DNA from: Novosphingobium sp. TH158
GTDB taxonomy: Bacteria > Pseudomonadota > Alphaproteobacteria > Sphingomonadales > Sphingomonadaceae
Assembly: GCF_002855555.1 (NCBI RefSeq)
Contig: NZ_PKRT01000001.1
Coordinates: forward strand, 1,240,001-1,304,000
Reading direction: 5' to 3'
Length of the DNA stretch: 64,000 bases
Shown one piece after another: positions 16,140 through 24,530 of this stretch (positions within the stretch are counted from its first letter, which is position 1; the number at the start of each line of letters is the position of its first letter). Position numbers and translations under genes: made by a program. Under the pieces are notes generated by a model. It ran no database searches. It saw only the letters and a list, made by a program, of their open reading frames with translations, and was not told the DNA's origin.

Positions 16140-17474
16140 ATGCGCCAGACCCCGCCCCCCAGGACCTATCGCGTCAAAAGCTTCGGCTGCCAGATGAACG
16201 TCTATGATGGCGAACGCATGGCCGAGCTGCTTGCCGAACAGGGTATCATCCCCGCGCCAGAGGGCGAGGAGGCGGACCTTGTGGTGCTCAACACCTGCCA
16301 CATTCGCGAAAAGGCGGCGGAGAAGGTCTATTCCGACATCGGCCGCCTGCGCCGCGAAGATGGCACATCGCCCCTGATCGCGGTGGCGGGCTGCGTTGCC
16401 CAGGCTGAGGGCGAGGAAATCATGAAGCGCGCGCCCGCCGTCTCGATGGTGGTCGGCCCGCAGGCCTATCACCGCCTGCCGGGCATGATCGCCGAAGCGG
16501 TCGAGGGACGTCGCGCGATCGATACCGACATGCCGGCAGAGACCAAGTTCGATGCCCTGCCCGATCGCCGCAAGGTGGGGCCGAGCGCCTTCCTGACCGT
16601 GCAGGAAGGGTGCGACAAGTTCTGCACCTATTGCGTCGTTCCCTATACCCGCGGGGCGGAAGTTTCGCGCTCCTTCAAGGACCTGGTCGAGGAAGCGCAC
16701 AAGCTGGTCGATGCCGGCGCCCGCGAGATCACCCTGCTTGGCCAGAACGTCAACGCCTGGACCGGCGAAGATGCCGCGGGCCGGGCCATCGGCCTGGACG
16801 GGCTGGCGCGGGAACTGGCCCGCAACCCCGATCTGCACCGCATCCGCTATACCACCAGCCACCCCAACGACATGACCGACGGGCTGATTGCCGCGCACGG
16901 CGAGCTGGAAAAGCTGATGCCGTTCCTGCACCTGCCCGTGCAGGCCGGATCGGACCGGGTGCTGAAGGCAATGAACCGCAGCCACAGCCGCGACAGCTAC
17001 CTGCGGATCCTTGATCGCGTCCGCGCCGTCCGGCCCGACATTGCCCTTTCCGGCGATTTCATCGTCGGCTTCCCCGGCGAGACCGACGCCGAGTTCGAGG
17101 AAACGCTGAGCCTGGTCGATGCCGTAGGCTATGCCCAGTGCTTCAGCTTCAAGTACTCCGCCCGCCCCGGCACGCCTGCCGCGACGATGGACGGCCAGGT
17201 TCCCGCCGAAGTGATGGACGAACGGCTCCAGCGCCTCCAGGCCGCGCTCAACCGCGACCAGCTGGCCTTCAACCAGGCTTCGGTCGGCAAGCGCTGCACC
17301 GTGCTGGTGGAGCGCAAGGGCAGGCATCCCGGCCAGTTGCTGGGCAAATCACCCTGGTTGCAGTCGGTCCATTTCACCGGCGATGCCGCCATTGGCGACC
17401 TTGTCGAGGTAGAACTGACCGAGGCCGGGCCCAATTCGCTTTCGGCGCGGCTGTTGCACCCGGCCCACGCCTGA
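16140..17474 (+). CDS. miaB: tRNA-2-methylthio-N6-dimethylallyladenosine synthase MiaB
   Basis: 444 residues. The N-terminal UPF0004 domain has C17, C53 and C85 for one [4Fe-4S] cluster; the radical-SAM domain has C158-x3-C162-x2-C165 (GCDKFCTYC) for the other; a C-terminal TRAM domain ends the protein. It methylthiolates i6A37 of tRNA. There is no Shine-Dalgarno, and TATCCG (16126-16131) with TTCAAA 17 bases further upstream suggests a leaderless transcript. It diverges from trhO across 68 bases. NfuA, encoded at 10923, is a plausible cluster donor. Confidence 0.95.
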   Translation: MRQTPPPRTYRVKSFGCQMNVYDGERMAELLAEQGIIPAPEGEEADLVVLNTCHIREKAAEKVYSDIGRLRREDGTSPLIAVAGCVAQAEGEEIMKRAPAVSMVVGPQAYHRLPGMIAEAVEGRRAIDTDMPAETKFDALPDRRKVGPSAFLTVQEGCDKFCTYCVVPYTRGAEVSRSFKDLVEEAHKLVDAGAREITLLGQNVNAWTGEDAAGRAIGLDGLARELARNPDLHRIRYTTSHPNDMTDGLIAAHGELEKLMPFLHLPVQAGSDRVLKAMNRSHSRDSYLRILDRVRAVRPDIALSGDFIVGFPGETDAEFEETLSLVDAVGYAQCFSFKYSARPGTPAATMDGQVPAEVMDERLQRLQAALNRDQLAFNQASVGKRCTVLVERKGRHPGQLLGKSPWLQSVHFTGDAAIGDLVEVELTEAGPNSLSARLLHPAHA

Positions 17475-17506
17475 GGGGTATTCCACAGTCCTGCGCCGGC
17501 TGTCGC

Positions 17507-17534
17507 TTGCCTGAAACAAAGCGCTGCCTATCTT
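17507..17534 (+). promoter_or_regulatory. candidate sigma70 promoter for the phoH-ybeY-corC unit
   Basis: TTGCCT (17507-17512), a 16-base spacer and TATCTT (17529-17534) lie in the miaB-phoH gap. The predicted start near 17541 places the hairpin at 17545-17564 at the very 5' end of the transcript. Confidence 0.45.
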
Positions 17535-17544
17535 GGTTGTCAGT

Positions 17545-17564
17545 GGGCCGCACACCCGCGGCCC
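17545..17564 (+). other. hairpin in the phoH 5' leader
   Basis: GGGCCGC and GCGGCCC form a perfect 7-bp stem around ACACCC. There is no T-run, so it is not an intrinsic terminator. It ends about 7 bases before the phoH Shine-Dalgarno (AAAGGAG) and could stabilise the mRNA or affect initiation. Confidence 0.4.
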
Positions 17565-17579
17565 TCTCGAAAGGAGCGC

Positions 17580-18599
17580 ATGGCCCGCAAAGCAGCCCGT
17601 GCCCACAACGTGGCACACCTCGCCCCGCAGCAATCCCAGCGTGCCCGGGCGGAACTGGAATTCGACGAACCCGCCGTGCTCGGCGCGTTGTTCGGACAGT
17701 TCGACGCCAATCTGGTGCAGCTGGAGAACCGGCTCGGAGTGTTCATCGCGGCTCGCGGCAATCGCATCCAGATCGAAGGCAAGGCGGACGACGTTGCCCG
17801 CGCCCGCGACGTGTTGCGCGGGATGCACCAGCGGCTGCTGCAAGGCCATGATCTTGATACCGGCGCGGTGGAATCGCTGATCGCCATGTCGGCCGAACCG
17901 ACGCTGGACGGCATTGTCTCGAAGGAGCTGGAAAGCCCCTCGGTGATGATCCGGACCCGCAAGAAGACCATCGTTCCGCGCTCCACCACGCAGATCGAAT
18001 ACATGCAGGCGCTGTCCAGCCGCGATATCATCTTCGCGCTGGGTCCGGCCGGCACCGGCAAGACTTATGTTGCCGTGGCCCAGGCGGTGAGCCAGCTGAT
18101 GAACGGTTCGGTCCAGCGCCTGATCCTTTCGCGCCCGGCTGTCGAAGCGGGCGAGCGGCTGGGCTTCCTGCCCGGCGACATGAAGGAAAAGGTCGATCCC
18201 TACCTGCGCCCGCTCTACGATGCGCTGTACGATTGCATGCCGCCCGAGCAGGTGGAACGCCGCATAGCCAGCGGCGAGATCGAGATTGCGCCCATCGCCT
18301 TCATGCGCGGCCGCACCTTGGCCGATGCCTTCGTCATCCTTGACGAGGCGCAGAACACCACGCCCGCGCAGATGAAGATGTTCCTTACCCGTTTCGGCCA
18401 GAACAGCCGCATGGTGATCTGCGGCGACCCGCGGCAGGTCGACATTCCCGGCGGCGCGCCGATGAGCGGGCTGAAGGACGCGGTGGACCGGCTTGAGGGC
18501 GTGGAGGGCATCGCGGTGGTGCGCTTCAACGCAGCCGACGTGGTGCGCCATCCCATCGTCGGGCGGATCGTCGAGGCCTATGAGGGCAAGGACGCATAA
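17580..18599 (+). CDS. PhoH-family ATPase (YbeZ)
   Basis: 339 residues. An N-terminal KH-like region (about 30-90, including NRIQIEGKADDVARARDVL) precedes the PhoH ATPase domain with Walker A GPAGTGKT at 155-162 and Walker B AFVILDEAQN near 253-262. YbeZ binds RNA and hydrolyses ATP, and functions with YbeY in ribosome and RNA maturation. Its place just before ybeY and corC is the conserved ybeZYX order. AAAGGAG four bases before the ATG sets the start. It has its own candidate promoter, so it may be expressed separately from miaB. Confidence 0.93.
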   Translation: MARKAARAHNVAHLAPQQSQRARAELEFDEPAVLGALFGQFDANLVQLENRLGVFIAARGNRIQIEGKADDVARARDVLRGMHQRLLQGHDLDTGAVESLIAMSAEPTLDGIVSKELESPSVMIRTRKKTIVPRSTTQIEYMQALSSRDIIFALGPAGTGKTYVAVAQAVSQLMNGSVQRLILSRPAVEAGERLGFLPGDMKEKVDPYLRPLYDALYDCMPPEQVERRIASGEIEIAPIAFMRGRTLADAFVILDEAQNTTPAQMKMFLTRFGQNSRMVICGDPRQVDIPGGAPMSGLKDAVDRLEGVEGIAVVRFNAADVVRHPIVGRIVEAYEGKDA

Positions 18600-18640
18600 T
18601 CCGCTTTCGGGTTCGGACCCGTCCGCCTAGGAACGGCGCG

Positions 18641-19126
18641 ATGAACCTCGATATCGAAATCGACGCGCCCTGGCGGAACGACACGGACTGGGCCGATCTT
18701 GCCGTTCAGGCGGCCGAGGCGGCCATGGCGGTCGCCCCGGAACTGGCGAACCCGCGCCTGACAGCCAGCCTGCTGTTCACTTCGGACGCGGAAGTGCACA
18801 CGCTCAATCGCGAATGGCGGGCCAAGGACAAGCCCACCAACGTCCTGTCCTTCCCCATGCTGGAACGGGATGACCTGCTGGCGCTCGCCGCCGATGGCCC
18901 GCCCGAGATGCTCGGTGACATCGCCCTGGCCCAGGAAACCTGCGCGCGCGAGGCGGCTGATAAAGGCGTGCCGCTGGAACATCACGCCGCCCACCTGATT
19001 ATCCACGGGCTGCTTCACCTGGCCGGCTATGATCATGAGATTTCGGCGCAGGATGCGACCGAAATGGAGGCGCTGGAGACAAAGGCGCTTGCACATATGG
19101 CAATTACCGACCCATATTGCGATTGA
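18641..19126 (+). CDS. ybeY: endoribonuclease YbeY
   Basis: 161 residues. The metal site is H122-G-L-L-H126-L-A-G-Y-D-H132, the invariant YbeY signature, and NREWRAKDKPTNVLSFP lies upstream in the standard position. It acts in 16S rRNA 3' processing and ribosome quality control. The preceding gene is the PhoH-like partner YbeZ, 41 bases away; the gap contains CCTAGGAACGG, which could serve as Shine-Dalgarno or as part of an internal promoter. corC follows after 42 bases. Confidence 0.95.
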   Translation: MNLDIEIDAPWRNDTDWADLAVQAAEAAMAVAPELANPRLTASLLFTSDAEVHTLNREWRAKDKPTNVLSFPMLERDDLLALAADGPPEMLGDIALAQETCAREAADKGVPLEHHAAHLIIHGLLHLAGYDHEISAQDATEMEALETKALAHMAITDPYCD

Positions 19127-19168
19127 ACCGATTGCAACTGCCAACGATTCTGAGGACTGAGTTCTTAC

Positions 19169-20068
19169 ATGGCCGATCATAGTTCGGGAGACGCGGACAG
19201 TAGGCGCTCGCTGCTCGGCAGCCTGCGCACCATGCTGGGCTTTGCCAAGGACCAGAGCCTGCGCGCGCAGCTTGAGGATGCGATCGACGAGCATGAGGAG
19301 GACTCCTCCCCCTCGCCCGCTGGCGACCTTTCCCCGATCGAACGGCAGATGCTGCGCAACCTGCTGCATTTTTCGGAACACGATGCCGATGACGTCGCCA
19401 TTCCCCGGCGCGAGATCGTGGCCGTTCCCGAAAGCCTGACCTGGGAAGAACTGGTCGGCGCCTTTGCCGAACACGGCCACAGCCGCATGCCGGTCTATGG
19501 CGAGAGCCTCGACGAGATTAAGGGCATGATCCACATAAAGGACGTGTTCCCCTTCCTGGCCGGGGCGAAGGCTCCGCCGAAGGACTGGCTCGCCCTGATG
19601 CGCCAGCCGCTGTTCGTGCCGCAATCGCGCAACGCCATCGACGTGCTGGCAGACATGCGCGCCAGCCGCACGCACCTGGCCGTGGTGTTCAACGAGTATT
19701 CGGGCACCGAAGGCATCGTCACCATCGAGGACCTGGTCGAGGAAATCGTCGGCGAGATCGAGGACGAGCATGACGATGCCCCCACCGACCTGCTGACCGA
19801 GCTGGAAGGCGGCATGTGGGAGGCTGATGCCGGGGCCGAACTCGACGATGTTGGCGAGCGGATCGACCCGCGCCTCGCAGAGGTCGAGGAAGACGTTGAT
19901 ACCTTGGGCGGCCTCGCCTTCGTGCTGGCCGAGCAGGTGCCGCCCGTGGGCGCCGTGCTGCACCATCCCAGCGGCTGGAGCCTTGAGGTTATCGCCGGCA
20001 ACGAACGCCACGTCACCCGCCTGCGGCTGCACCCGCCCGCGGCCGCCGGTGACGAAGGAGAAAGCTGA
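19169..20068 (+). CDS. CorC/HlyC-type CBS-domain transporter-associated protein (YbeX)
   Basis: 299 residues, no membrane segments. An N-terminal acidic/linker region contains the SPIERQMLRNLLHFSEHDADD motif split around residue 60; two CBS domains follow (VAIPRREIVAVPESLTWEEL, then the block with DIKDVF-like MIHIKDVFPFLAG and VVFNEYSGTEGIVTIEDLVE). The C-terminal CorC_HlyC domain (about 215-290) ends DLGGLAF-like VDTLGGLAFVLAEQVP. The family is linked to magnesium/cobalt resistance and, through its ybeZYX neighbours, to ribosome maintenance. mgtE lies 1.5 kb downstream. Confidence 0.9.
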   Translation: MADHSSGDADSRRSLLGSLRTMLGFAKDQSLRAQLEDAIDEHEEDSSPSPAGDLSPIERQMLRNLLHFSEHDADDVAIPRREIVAVPESLTWEELVGAFAEHGHSRMPVYGESLDEIKGMIHIKDVFPFLAGAKAPPKDWLALMRQPLFVPQSRNAIDVLADMRASRTHLAVVFNEYSGTEGIVTIEDLVEEIVGEIEDEHDDAPTDLLTELEGGMWEADAGAELDDVGERIDPRLAEVEEDVDTLGGLAFVLAEQVPPVGAVLHHPSGWSLEVIAGNERHVTRLRLHPPAAAGDEGES

Positions 20069-20073
20069 TAGCC

Positions 20074-20952
20074 ATGCGCCGCCTTCCCCCCCTCCGCGCG
20101 CTGGAAGCCTTCCTTCGCGTCGTCCGGCAGGGTTCCGCCAAGGCTGCGGCCAGCGAGCTGGGCCTGAGCCCGTCCGCCCTTTCACGCCGCCTGCAGGCGC
20201 TTGAGGACTTCCTGGGCAAGAAGCTGTTCCTGCGCCAGCACCAGGCGCTCAAGCTGACGGATGAAGGCCAGGCTTTCTACGATGCCGTCAGCCCGCTGAT
20301 CGAAGACCTTGCCGAAGCGGTCGAAGCGCAGGTCGATACCGGCAAGCTGCTGCGCCTGCACCTTGGCGTGCCGTCGCTCTTTGCCGAACAGCGCCTGTTC
20401 CCGCGCCTGCTTGAACTGCGCAAGCTGCACCCGCGCCTGCATATCGACGTCGATACCGGCCCGCATCTCGACGTGCGGCTGGGCGATACGCTCGATGCAG
20501 CCATCGTCGTCACCGGCCAGCCGGACGAGGCGCTCTATTCGGTGCGGCTCGATCACAACAAGGTCTATGCCTTCACCTCGAAGGCGCTGGCAGAGGAACT
20601 GGGCAACGCCCCCGATGCCGCCGTGCTATCGCGCCAGACCTTCCTGATCCACAACGAGCTGCCCGAAAGCTTCACCGCCTGGAAAAAGGCCATGGGGCTC
20701 GACAACCTGCAGCCCGCAGCGATCGACCACTTCGATTCAGGGCAGCTGATCCTTGAGGCGGCGGCGCAGAGCCTTGGCATCGCCATCATGCATGACGATC
20801 ACTTCCGCCGATCGGGCGACAAGCGCATCGCCCGGCTTTACGATGTCGAGGTGGAAAGCCCCTATTCCTACTGGTTCGTCTGCCGCCCGCGCGCACTGGA
20901 TGCCCGGCCGGTGCGCCTGTTCCATGACTGGCTGGTCAACGCCGGGGTCTGA
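20074..20952 (+). CDS. LysR-family transcriptional regulator
   Basis: 292 residues. The N-terminal helix-turn-helix reads LRALEAFLRVVRQGSAKAAA then ELGLSPSALSRRLQALEDFL, the standard LysR pattern, close to the GcvA-like subgroup. The effector domain spans about residues 90-290. The ligand is unknown. Unusually for LysR genes it is not divergent from a target gene: it starts 5 bases after the corC stop and ends at a bidirectional terminator, so it may be co-transcribed with ybeY-corC. Confidence 0.9.
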   Translation: MRRLPPLRALEAFLRVVRQGSAKAAASELGLSPSALSRRLQALEDFLGKKLFLRQHQALKLTDEGQAFYDAVSPLIEDLAEAVEAQVDTGKLLRLHLGVPSLFAEQRLFPRLLELRKLHPRLHIDVDTGPHLDVRLGDTLDAAIVVTGQPDEALYSVRLDHNKVYAFTSKALAEELGNAPDAAVLSRQTFLIHNELPESFTAWKKAMGLDNLQPAAIDHFDSGQLILEAAAQSLGIAIMHDDHFRRSGDKRIARLYDVEVESPYSYWFVCRPRALDARPVRLFHDWLVNAGV

Positions 20953-20962
20953 TCACGCACAA

Positions 20963-20990
20963 AAAAGGGGGCGAACCAGCGCCCCCTTTT
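20963..20990. terminator. bidirectional intrinsic terminator between the LysR gene and ppi
   Basis: AAAAGGGGGCG and CGCCCCCTTTT are perfect 11-base arms around AACCAG. The flanking A- and T-runs allow termination in both directions, fitting the convergent genes at either side. Confidence 0.9.
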
Positions 20991-21012
20991 CCGTTTTCCG
21001 GCAGCGAACTTT

Positions 21013-21462
21013 TCAGCTCACGGTTGCCTTGATGATCTTGCCGGGGTTCGCCGGCGGTTCACCCTTGGGCAGGGCATCGACGTTTTCCATGCCTTCTTCG
21101 ACCACGCCCCAGACGGTGTACTGGCGATCGAGGAAGGTCGCATCGTCGAAGCAGATGAAGAACTGGCTGTTGGCCGAGTGCGGATAGCTGGTGCGGGCCA
21201 TCGAGCAGACGCCGCGCACGTGCGGTTCATTGTTGAATTCGGCCTGCAGGTCGGGCTTGTCCGAACCGCCCATGCCGGTGCCGTTCGGGCAGCCGCCCTG
21301 CGCCATGAAGCCGGGGATGACGCGGTGGAACTTGACGCCATCGTAGAAGCCTTCGCGGGCCAGTTCGGTAATGCGCGCGACATGGCCGGGGGCAAGGTCG
21401 GGACGCAGCTTGATCTTCACGTCGCCGGTATCGAGCGTGAGGGTGAGATATTCGTCGGCCAT
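21013..21462 (-). CDS. cytoplasmic cyclophilin-type peptidyl-prolyl isomerase
   Basis: 149 residues, no signal peptide, so cytoplasmic (PpiB-like). The cyclophilin core is clear: VKFHRVIPGFMAQGGCPNGT (active-site Arg, Phe), the VCSMARTSYPHSANSQFFIC block and the QYTVWGVVEEGME strand. It speeds prolyl isomerisation during folding. AGGAG eight bases before the ATG supports the start, and a candidate promoter is at 21490-21517. It converges with the LysR gene over a shared terminator and diverges from mgtE. Confidence 0.95.
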   Translation of the reverse strand: MADEYLTLTLDTGDVKIKLRPDLAPGHVARITELAREGFYDGVKFHRVIPGFMAQGGCPNGTGMGGSDKPDLQAEFNNEPHVRGVCSMARTSYPHSANSQFFICFDDATFLDRQYTVWGVVEEGMENVDALPKGEPPANPGKIIKATVS

Positions 21463-21489
21463 CGGGGAATCTCCTGTAATCCGAGCGCC

Positions 21490-21517
21490 GATATAGGCCG
21501 GGCGCGAAGAAAGTCAC
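21490..21517 (-). promoter_or_regulatory. candidate promoter of the cyclophilin gene
   Basis: On the minus strand GTGACT is followed after 16 bases by TATATC. A start near 21483 leaves about 20 bases of leader, with AGGAG correctly placed before the ATG. Confidence 0.45.
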
Positions 21518-21572
21518 GCCCCTGCCGGTTGCGACGGTTGCAATTGCATTCCATCCGCCTAGACCGGCCCGC

Positions 21573-23006
21573 ATGACTCCCGAGGAAACCGACCAGACCC
21601 TGCTGCAAGAGGCCGCCGATATGGCCGGCGATGCGGCGGAGTCCGAAAGCCTCGACGAGGAGAACACCCTCAAGCCGGAATTCGTCCGCAAGGTCCGCGA
21701 AGCTCTGGAAGAAGGCGAGCGCGACGCGGTCTATGACCTGGTCGAGCCGCTCCACCCGGCCGACATCGCCGACCTGTTCGAGCTGGTAAACGCCGACGAA
21801 CGCCCGCAACTTGCCCGCGCCATCACCGACCTGATGAGCCCGGACGTGTTCGCCGAGCTGAACGATCACGTCCGCGAACTGATCGTCGAGGCCCTGCCCG
21901 CCGGGCAGGTGGCCGATATCGCCGAGCAGCTCGATACCGACGACGCGGTCGCCATGATCGAGGATCTCGACGAGGAGGACCGCGAGGCCGTCCTTGCCGA
22001 GATGGAGCCGGAAGACCGCGCCGCCATCGAATCGGCGCTGGCCTATCCGGAGGAATCCGCAGGCCGCCTGATGAGCCGCGATTTCATCGCGGTGCCCGAA
22101 CACATGAGCGTGGGCGGCCTGATCGATTACCTGCGCGAACACCCCAACCTCGCCACCGAGTTCTGGGAAGTGTTCATCGTCGATGCCCGCCACCACCCGG
22201 TCGGCACCTGCGTGCTCAGCTGGATCCTGCGTGCCCCCCGCTCTGTGGCGCTGGTGGATGTGATGAAGCGCGACCAGACGCTGATCCCGGTCGGCATGGA
22301 CCAGGAAGAAGTGGCGCTGCGCTTCCAGAAATACGCGCTGATTTCGGCTGCCGTAGTCGATGAAAGCGGGCGGCTGGTTGGCCAGATCACGGTCGACGAC
22401 GTGGTCCACATCATCCAGGAAGAAGCGGGCGAGGACGTGCTGCTGCTGTCCGGCGCCGGCGAAGGCGACATCAACGAGCCGATCCGCGATTCCTATGTCA
22501 GCCGCGTGCGCTGGCTGATCGCCAACCTTGTCACCGCACTGCTGGGCGCAACGATCATTTCCAGCTTCGGCGGCGCCATCGAAAAGCTGGTGGCCCTGGC
22601 CGCGCTGTCGCCGATGGTGGCTTCGATCGGCGGCAATGCGGGGACGCAGACCATGGCGGTCACCGTGCGCGCCTTGGCGACCAACCAGCTGACCCGGGCC
22701 AATACAGGCCGCATCCTGTGGCGCGAAATGCGCGTCGCCATGCTCAATGGCGCAACCGTTGCCAGCCTGATCGGCTGCGCGACATGGCTGTTCTTCGGCA
22801 GCCCCCTGCTGGGCGCGGTCATCGGATCGGCAGTGATCGTCAATATCCTGACCGCCGGGATCGCCGGACTGGTCGTACCCGTGCTGCTTGACCGCTACGA
22901 TCAGGACCCGGCGGTTGCCAGCTCGGTATTCGTGACGATGATCACCGATTCGATGGGCTTCTTCGCCTTCCTCGGCCTTGCGGTGGCCAGCGGGCTGGTC
23001 GGCTGA
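21573..23006 (+). CDS. mgtE: MgtE-family magnesium transporter
   Basis: 477 residues. An acidic N-domain (LHPADIADLFELV, then LPAGQVADIAEQL) precedes paired CBS domains (about 150-290) and a C-terminal membrane domain of five helices carrying GGNAGTQTMAVTVRALA, the selectivity signature. The cytosolic part senses Mg2+ and gates the channel. There is no Shine-Dalgarno; TTGCAA-16-TAGACC ends 7 bases before the ATG, so the mRNA may be leaderless. The next gene overlaps its stop by one base (TGATG). corC-like and mgtC-like genes are also present in this window. Confidence 0.95.
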   Translation: MTPEETDQTLLQEAADMAGDAAESESLDEENTLKPEFVRKVREALEEGERDAVYDLVEPLHPADIADLFELVNADERPQLARAITDLMSPDVFAELNDHVRELIVEALPAGQVADIAEQLDTDDAVAMIEDLDEEDREAVLAEMEPEDRAAIESALAYPEESAGRLMSRDFIAVPEHMSVGGLIDYLREHPNLATEFWEVFIVDARHHPVGTCVLSWILRAPRSVALVDVMKRDQTLIPVGMDQEEVALRFQKYALISAAVVDESGRLVGQITVDDVVHIIQEEAGEDVLLLSGAGEGDINEPIRDSYVSRVRWLIANLVTALLGATIISSFGGAIEKLVALAALSPMVASIGGNAGTQTMAVTVRALATNQLTRANTGRILWREMRVAMLNGATVASLIGCATWLFFGSPLLGAVIGSAVIVNILTAGIAGLVVPVLLDRYDQDPAVASSVFVTMITDSMGFFAFLGLAVASGLVG

Positions 23007-23419
23007 TGCCCCTGCACCTGACCAAGGTTGCCTATGGCGCGCAATCGCTGGACGACATGCGCCGCTGGTTCGCCACACGCGGACAGGAAGCGTTCCTGAC
23101 CACCCGCTACCTGCCCAAGCGCCATGACGAGATCGTGCCGCCCGATGGCTCGCCCGGAGGCTCGCTGTTCTGGATCTTCAAGCACCAGCTGGTGATGCGA
23201 TCGCCCATCCTGCGCTTCGAGGAAGCCGAGGGCGGCAAGACCAACATCGTCATCGCCACCGGCCTGATCGACGTTCACCCCCGCCCCAAGCGGGCGCATC
23301 AGGGCTGGCGCTATCTTGAGCACGCCGAAGCCCCGGCCGACCTTGCCGAGGGCGAGGTTGCCGGAGATGCCATGCCTCCGCACCTTGCGGGCGAGCTTGC
23401 GCGGCTGGGGCTGGTCTAG
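23006..23419 (+). CDS. DUF1489-family protein
   Basis: 137 residues, cytoplasmic. It begins PLHLTKVAYGAQSLDDMRRW and contains RYLPKRHDEI and GGSLFWIFKH followed by IDVHPRPKRAHQGWRYLE, the recognisable blocks of the alphaproteobacterial DUF1489 family. The function of the family is unknown to me. The start codon overlaps the mgtE stop (TGATG), so it is translated with mgtE, but this order may simply be lineage-specific. Confidence 0.85.
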   Translation: MPLHLTKVAYGAQSLDDMRRWFATRGQEAFLTTRYLPKRHDEIVPPDGSPGGSLFWIFKHQLVMRSPILRFEEAEGGKTNIVIATGLIDVHPRPKRAHQGWRYLEHAEAPADLAEGEVAGDAMPPHLAGELARLGLV

Positions 23420-23501
23420 CCCTGCGGCTTGACCGTTCCCGGCACCGGGGTCCATGATCGGTGCCTGCCAACACTCCATGGCGAAAGGTCCCGACAGGCT
23501 A

Positions 23502-24530
23502 ATGCATCAGGCAATCAACCGCATTTTTGCGCTGTTCAGCGTGCTGCCCGCCTTCATTGTGCCGCCAGCCGCTGCCCAGCCGGTGGCGACCAAGCCCGCG
23601 GCGACGGCCGCCAAGCCGGCAAGTCCGTCCGGCCAGCTCTGCTTCCTCGATGTCCGCAAGGTGGAAGACCTGATGCTCAGCAAGGCAGGCGTCGGCCGCG
23701 ATGACATTACGTTCCGGCTGAGAACCTATGAGGACGATCCCGCCTACAAGCGCGCCATGAAATCGTTCGAGGTCAGCTCCTCCACCGCCTACAACCGCAA
23801 CCGCTGCGTTGCCCTGGTGCGGCGAAACGTCCGCAACGCGCTGGACCTGACGCCCGAGGTGGTGAAGGCCATCGAAACGGGGCGCACCGGGAAAAAGGTG
23901 CCGCTGGTCCACGGCAAGTCCGAAGGGTTTTGCAGCGCGAACCTGGAAGGCGCTGGCGGCGGCGTTGACCAGAACAAGCTGATGGAAGTGGCCAATGCCC
24001 TGCTGAAGGAACGCAAGTGCACCGCCTATGTTGACGAGGGGCAGGTGTTTGGCGGGGCAATGGATCCGTCGATCAGCATTACCAAGGCGATGCTGATCCG
24101 CATCGAAGCCCTGCGCCCGCAGGGGACGGCAGCCAACCGGCCCTGCGACCCCGCCGCCAAGCCGCTTGCCGACAAGCCCATGTGCTATGCCACCGGCAAG
24201 ATGCATCAAGCCACGATGCGCGAGGCCAGGCCGGTGAAATCGACCAGCGATGTGATCGGCGAGGATTCGATCCAGTTCTTCGGCAAGGCCGGGGACAAGG
24301 TCCGCATCACCATCCTGGGCGACCTGCCGATTGCCGATCCGCCGATCTGGGCAACGCTGTTCGGCCCTTACAAAAACACGACAAGCTCCATCGCCATGGG
24401 ACGCGAAAAAGCGCAGTTCGGGCTGGAGGAATACTGGCGCGAATTTGTCATCCCGGCGACGGGCAACTATTCGACCAATCTCAAGACCTTCGGCAAGGCC
24501 TATGGTCTGGAGATCGCCATCGTCGGCTGA
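23502..24530 (+). CDS. exported protein of unknown function
   Basis: 342 residues from ATG at 23502, chosen because it yields a signal peptide (RIFALFSVLPAFIVPPAAAQ) with a cut site after AAA or AQ. A Pro/Ala-rich linker (to about 50) leads to a charged central region with several Cys (LCFLD, NRCVAL, GFCSANL, RKCTAY, RPCDPA, PMCYAT) that may form disulfides in the periplasm. The last 90 residues (FFGKAGDKVRITILGDLP, then VIPATGNYSTNLKTFG) look like a beta-sandwich of the pre-peptidase C-terminal type. The family is not recognised. Its 3' end overlaps nudC by 31 bases in convergent orientation. Confidence 0.75.
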   Translation: MHQAINRIFALFSVLPAFIVPPAAAQPVATKPAATAAKPASPSGQLCFLDVRKVEDLMLSKAGVGRDDITFRLRTYEDDPAYKRAMKSFEVSSSTAYNRNRCVALVRRNVRNALDLTPEVVKAIETGRTGKKVPLVHGKSEGFCSANLEGAGGGVDQNKLMEVANALLKERKCTAYVDEGQVFGGAMDPSISITKAMLIRIEALRPQGTAANRPCDPAAKPLADKPMCYATGKMHQATMREARPVKSTSDVIGEDSIQFFGKAGDKVRITILGDLPIADPPIWATLFGPYKNTTSSIAMGREKAQFGLEEYWREFVIPATGNYSTNLKTFGKAYGLEIAIVG

